Position numbers and translations under genes: made by a program. A stretch of 64,000 nucleotides of DNA from assembly GCA_025362495.1 (NCBI GenBank), contig JANYGI010000013.1, positions 16,767-80,766 on the forward strand, written 5' to 3'. The DNA is from Byssovorax sp. GTDB lineage: Bacteria; Myxococcota_A; Polyangia; Polyangiales; Polyangiaceae. A model generated the notes under the pieces. It ran no database searches and was not told where the DNA came from. It saw only the letters and a program-made list of their open reading frames with translations. This document shows, in pieces, positions 61,965 to 64,000 of this stretch (position 1 is the stretch's first letter; each line of letters starts with the position of its first letter).

Positions 61965-62984
61965 TCAAGGCACCAGGACGACTTTCCCGATGTTCTTGCG
62001 TGACTGGATGATCCGGTGGGCCTCGCCGGCGTTCTCGAACTTCACCACGTCGCTCACCTGCGGCTTGATCTTCCCTGCGACGTAAAGCTCCATCACCGCG
62101 GCGAGCTCCTCGTTCAGCATGTCGAGCTCGCCCCACAGGTGACCGATGTTGACGCCGGCGACCCCGCGGTTGCCATCCATCATCCCGAGCGGCGTGAAGA
62201 GCGGGATCTGCACGGCCTGGCTGATGAGGTTGAGGTAGTTCTTCCTGTCGCCGGTGGCCATGTTGGCGAAGCCGAAGGCGATGAGCAGGCCGGCAGGGCG
62301 GAGCAGCTCCATCCCCTTCTTCCAGTCTTTCCCGCCGAGCGCGTCGAGGATGATGTCGACGCCCTTGCCGTCCGTGAGGCGACGGATCTCGTCACCATAA
62401 TCGACAGAGTGGTAGTCGATCGGGTGGTCGCAGCCCTGGGCGCGAATGGCATCGTGCTTGGAGGCCGAGGCCGTACCGAACGTGACGACGCCGGGGACGG
62501 TGCGGCAGAGCTGGAGCGCGGCGATGCCGACGCCGCCGGCCGCCATGTGAATGAGCACCTTGCTCTTCGGGCGGAAGTTCGCGACGCGAAAGAGCATGTG
62601 ATACGCGGTGAGGTAATTGACAGGCGTCGCCGCGCCCTCCTCGAACGTCATCGCGTCGGGCATCGGCACGACGAGCTGAGCCGACGTGACCAGCGTGTCG
62701 GCGTGGGCGCCGAAGCGCGACATGGCCATCACGCGCATACCGACCGAGAGCTTCGTCACGCCCTCGCCGATGGCGTCGATGATCCCGGCGGCCTCGTAAC
62801 CGGCGACGAAGGGCGTCTTCGGCGCGTCGGGGTAAAGGCCTTGCCGCGCCATGACCTCCGCGAAATTGAGGCCCGCCGCCTTCACGCGGACGCGCACCTG
62901 GCCTGCGCCCGGCGTGGGATCGGCCCCCTCGCGCACTTCGAGCACCTCGGGTCCGCCCGTCTTCGTGATCCAGATCGCGCGCAT
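61965..62984 (-). CDS. Zinc-free quinone oxidoreductase, VAT1-like
   Basis: A 339-residue medium-chain dehydrogenase/reductase. Seen are the GroES-like front (VKAAGLNFAEVMARQGLY), the Rossmann NADPH site (VLIHMAAGGVGIAALQLC) and VDIILDALGGKDW. The structural-zinc Cys cluster and the catalytic-zinc ligands are absent, as in the quinone oxidoreductase/VAT1 subfamily. The start at 62984 is used because the longer frame from 63026 adds no family sequence. Probably reduces quinones or enals with NADPH; exact substrate unknown. Confidence 0.88.
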   Translation of the reverse strand: MRAIWITKTGGPEVLEVREGADPTPGAGQVRVRVKAAGLNFAEVMARQGLYPDAPKTPFVAGYEAAGIIDAIGEGVTKLSVGMRVMAMSRFGAHADTLVTSAQLVVPMPDAMTFEEGAATPVNYLTAYHMLFRVANFRPKSKVLIHMAAGGVGIAALQLCRTVPGVVTFGTASASKHDAIRAQGCDHPIDYHSVDYGDEIRRLTDGKGVDIILDALGGKDWKKGMELLRPAGLLIAFGFANMATGDRKNYLNLISQAVQIPLFTPLGMMDGNRGVAGVNIGHLWGELDMLNEELAAVMELYVAGKIKPQVSDVVKFENAGEAHRIIQSRKNIGKVVLVP

Positions 62985-63111
62985 CGATTCGTTCCCTTCC
63001 TGGTTGCTCGCGCTTTTAGGCCCCACGCCAGGCGCGCGCTAGAGTATTTTCAGCCCGGGCCTCGTCCAGCGAAAGTTCGAGGCCGCATGCTCCGTTGAGC
63101 CCCGAGGACCG

Positions 63112-63699
63112 ATGACCAGCCGTCGCCATCTCGCCGCCCCGTTCGCGCCCGTCGCGGCGCTTTTGCTCGCTGCCTGCGCCTCGCAAAGCCCCGCCCTGGC
63201 GCCCGCCGCATCGCCTCAGGCAGGTGCGTCGCCGTCGCGGGCGGACGTGCCCATGAGCGCGCTGGCGCTGAACGATCTCGAGGCGCAGCTCGCCGTCCTC
63301 GGCGCGTCCGAAGATCAGATCACGCGCGCCATCCACCGACCGCCGCCCGGAGGGGTCGCCGTCGGGACGAGCAAGGACAAGGATCAGAAGAAGGCCGAAG
63401 AGCAGGAGCGCACGCGCGAGCCTTCCCCCGCCGCGACCGCGGCGCCGACCGCTCCACCCTCGATGAAGTCGGGAGCCACGATGGGGCAGGGCCCATATCA
63501 AGCGAGCGACGATGGCCTCGGCGGCGCGGATGCGTGCCTGACGGCGTGCTCGGCGCTCTCGTCGATGGGACGCGCCGCCAAGCACCTCTGCGATCTTACG
63601 GGCGATGGCGATGAGCGCTGCAGCAGCGCGCGATCGCGCGTCTCGGGCGCGACCGAACGGGTGATGTCCTCGTGCCCGGCCTGCACGCCGGACGACTGA
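63112..63699 (+). CDS. Small lipoprotein with C-terminal Cys cluster
   Basis: A 195-residue lipoprotein (lipobox LLAAC). A charged, Lys/Glu-rich and Pro-rich low-complexity middle leads to a C-terminal Cys pattern (ADACLTACSALSSM, LCDLTG, CPACTPDD) of six Cys. No family recognised. Divergent from the VAT1-like gene and convergent with the permease, with a 7-base gap. Confidence 0.75.
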   Translation: MTSRRHLAAPFAPVAALLLAACASQSPALAPAASPQAGASPSRADVPMSALALNDLEAQLAVLGASEDQITRAIHRPPPGGVAVGTSKDKDQKKAEEQERTREPSPAATAAPTAPPSMKSGATMGQGPYQASDDGLGGADACLTACSALSSMGRAAKHLCDLTGDGDERCSSARSRVSGATERVMSSCPACTPDD

Positions 63700-63706
63700 C
63701 GGTATC

Positions 63707-64000
63707 TCAAACGAACCAGCGCTTGTAAGCGAGCTGGAGGAACAGCACGAGGCCGATGGTCACGACTCCCCAGCGCACCACGGCGGGCTTGACCCGTCGG
63801 GCGCCGGCGGCGCCGAAAAGGCCGCCGAGGATCGCGCCCACGGCCATGATCGCCGCTGCGCGATAGTCGATGGCGCGGGCCACCACGAAGGCGATCGCCG
63901 CGACGGCGTTGATCGCCGCGGCGAGCACCGTCTTCACGCCGTTCATGCGATGAATGTTCCGCGCGCCGAGGTGCGCGAAGAGGGCCAGCATCATGATGCC
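63707..64000 (-). CDS. TauE/SafE-family permease, C-terminal part (cut by window end)
   Basis: The last 98 codons of an integral membrane protein, open to the end of the window. Residues such as GARNIHRMNGVKTVLAAAINAVAAI and GAILGGLFGAAGARRVKP are the C-terminal helices of the TauE/SafE sulfite/anion exporter family (NxxK motif, GGxxGA motif). The start lies outside the window. Possible role: export of sulfite or organic anions, though family members vary. Confidence 0.82.
   Translation of the reverse strand, partial: GIMMLALFAHLGARNIHRMNGVKTVLAAAINAVAAIAFVVARAIDYRAAAIMAVGAILGGLFGAAGARRVKPAVVRWGVVTIGLVLFLQLAYKRWFV

Overview
This window is a chromosomal segment of a very GC-rich (about 70% by eye) predatory-type deltaproteobacterium, most likely a myxobacterium of the Sorangium/Polyangium/Minicystis group. 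Clues are the strongly GC-biased third codon positions, many short-signal lipoproteins with Gly/Ser/Thr-rich linkers after the lipobox Cys, a sigma-54 response regulator, T6SS VgrG/DUF2169 genes, a giant RHS protein, a patatin-WD40 giant and many lineage-specific hypotheticals. This assignment is inferred from sequence style only. No tRNA, rRNA, CRISPR array, intact transposon or origin was recognised.

Layout. 1-3.4 kb (minus): two paralogous Cys-rich lipoproteins, a tightly overlapping three-gene membrane unit and a small DUF5522 protein. 3.4-8.9 kb: a lipoprotein with VCBS-like repeats, a diacylglycerol-kinase-like enzyme, a HEAT-like lipoprotein and a Spy/CpxP-like lipoprotein. 9.0-10.2 kb: a two-component pair in which both genes have lost internal segments, followed by a scrap of cytochrome c. 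10.3-15.6 kb (minus): one 1774-residue protein combining cyclic-nucleotide-binding, patatin, OmpA-like and WD40 parts. 15.8-19.4 kb (plus): a bacterial protein arginine methyltransferase homologue, a phytanoyl-CoA-type dioxygenase, a sulfite-oxidase-type molybdoenzyme and its likely dihaem cytochrome c. 19.6-25.9 kb: a PilZ-like/methyltransferase fusion, a GlxA-type regulator, two small membrane proteins, a nucleotidyltransferase/coiled-coil gene pair and a lipoprotein hydrolase behind an AT-rich promoter region. 25.9-39.2 kb: housekeeping and envelope genes (PlsC-like acyltransferase, cystathionine beta-synthase, sigma-54 regulator, CapA-like, L,D-transpeptidase-like, MepA, DNA methyltransferase) with several hypotheticals.

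40.0-41.7 kb is a patch of gene decay: a frameshifted lipoprotein, the 3' end of an MFS transporter and the 3' end of an AAA-ATPase/nuclease gene. 43.2-50.9 kb holds a secreted SpvB/FG-GAP/RHS protein with a variable, lower-GC C-terminal toxin-like tail and an adjoining immunity-like gene. 51-53.3 kb has two paralogous lipoproteins that look like seven-bladed propellers. 53.3-59.2 kb is a T6SS effector island without the core apparatus: a modified M23 domain protein, a DUF2169 protein, a VgrG carrying a C-terminal HExxH metallopeptidase-like domain, and a lipoprotein overlapping it that is a good candidate for its periplasmic immunity factor. 59.3-64 kb returns to PlsB, a VAT1-like oxidoreductase, a small lipoprotein and a partial TauE/SafE permease.

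The most rewarding items are the VgrG-metallopeptidase/lipoprotein pair, the patatin-WD40 giant, the arginine methyltransferase homologue, the RHS toxin/immunity locus, and the doubly deleted two-component system.
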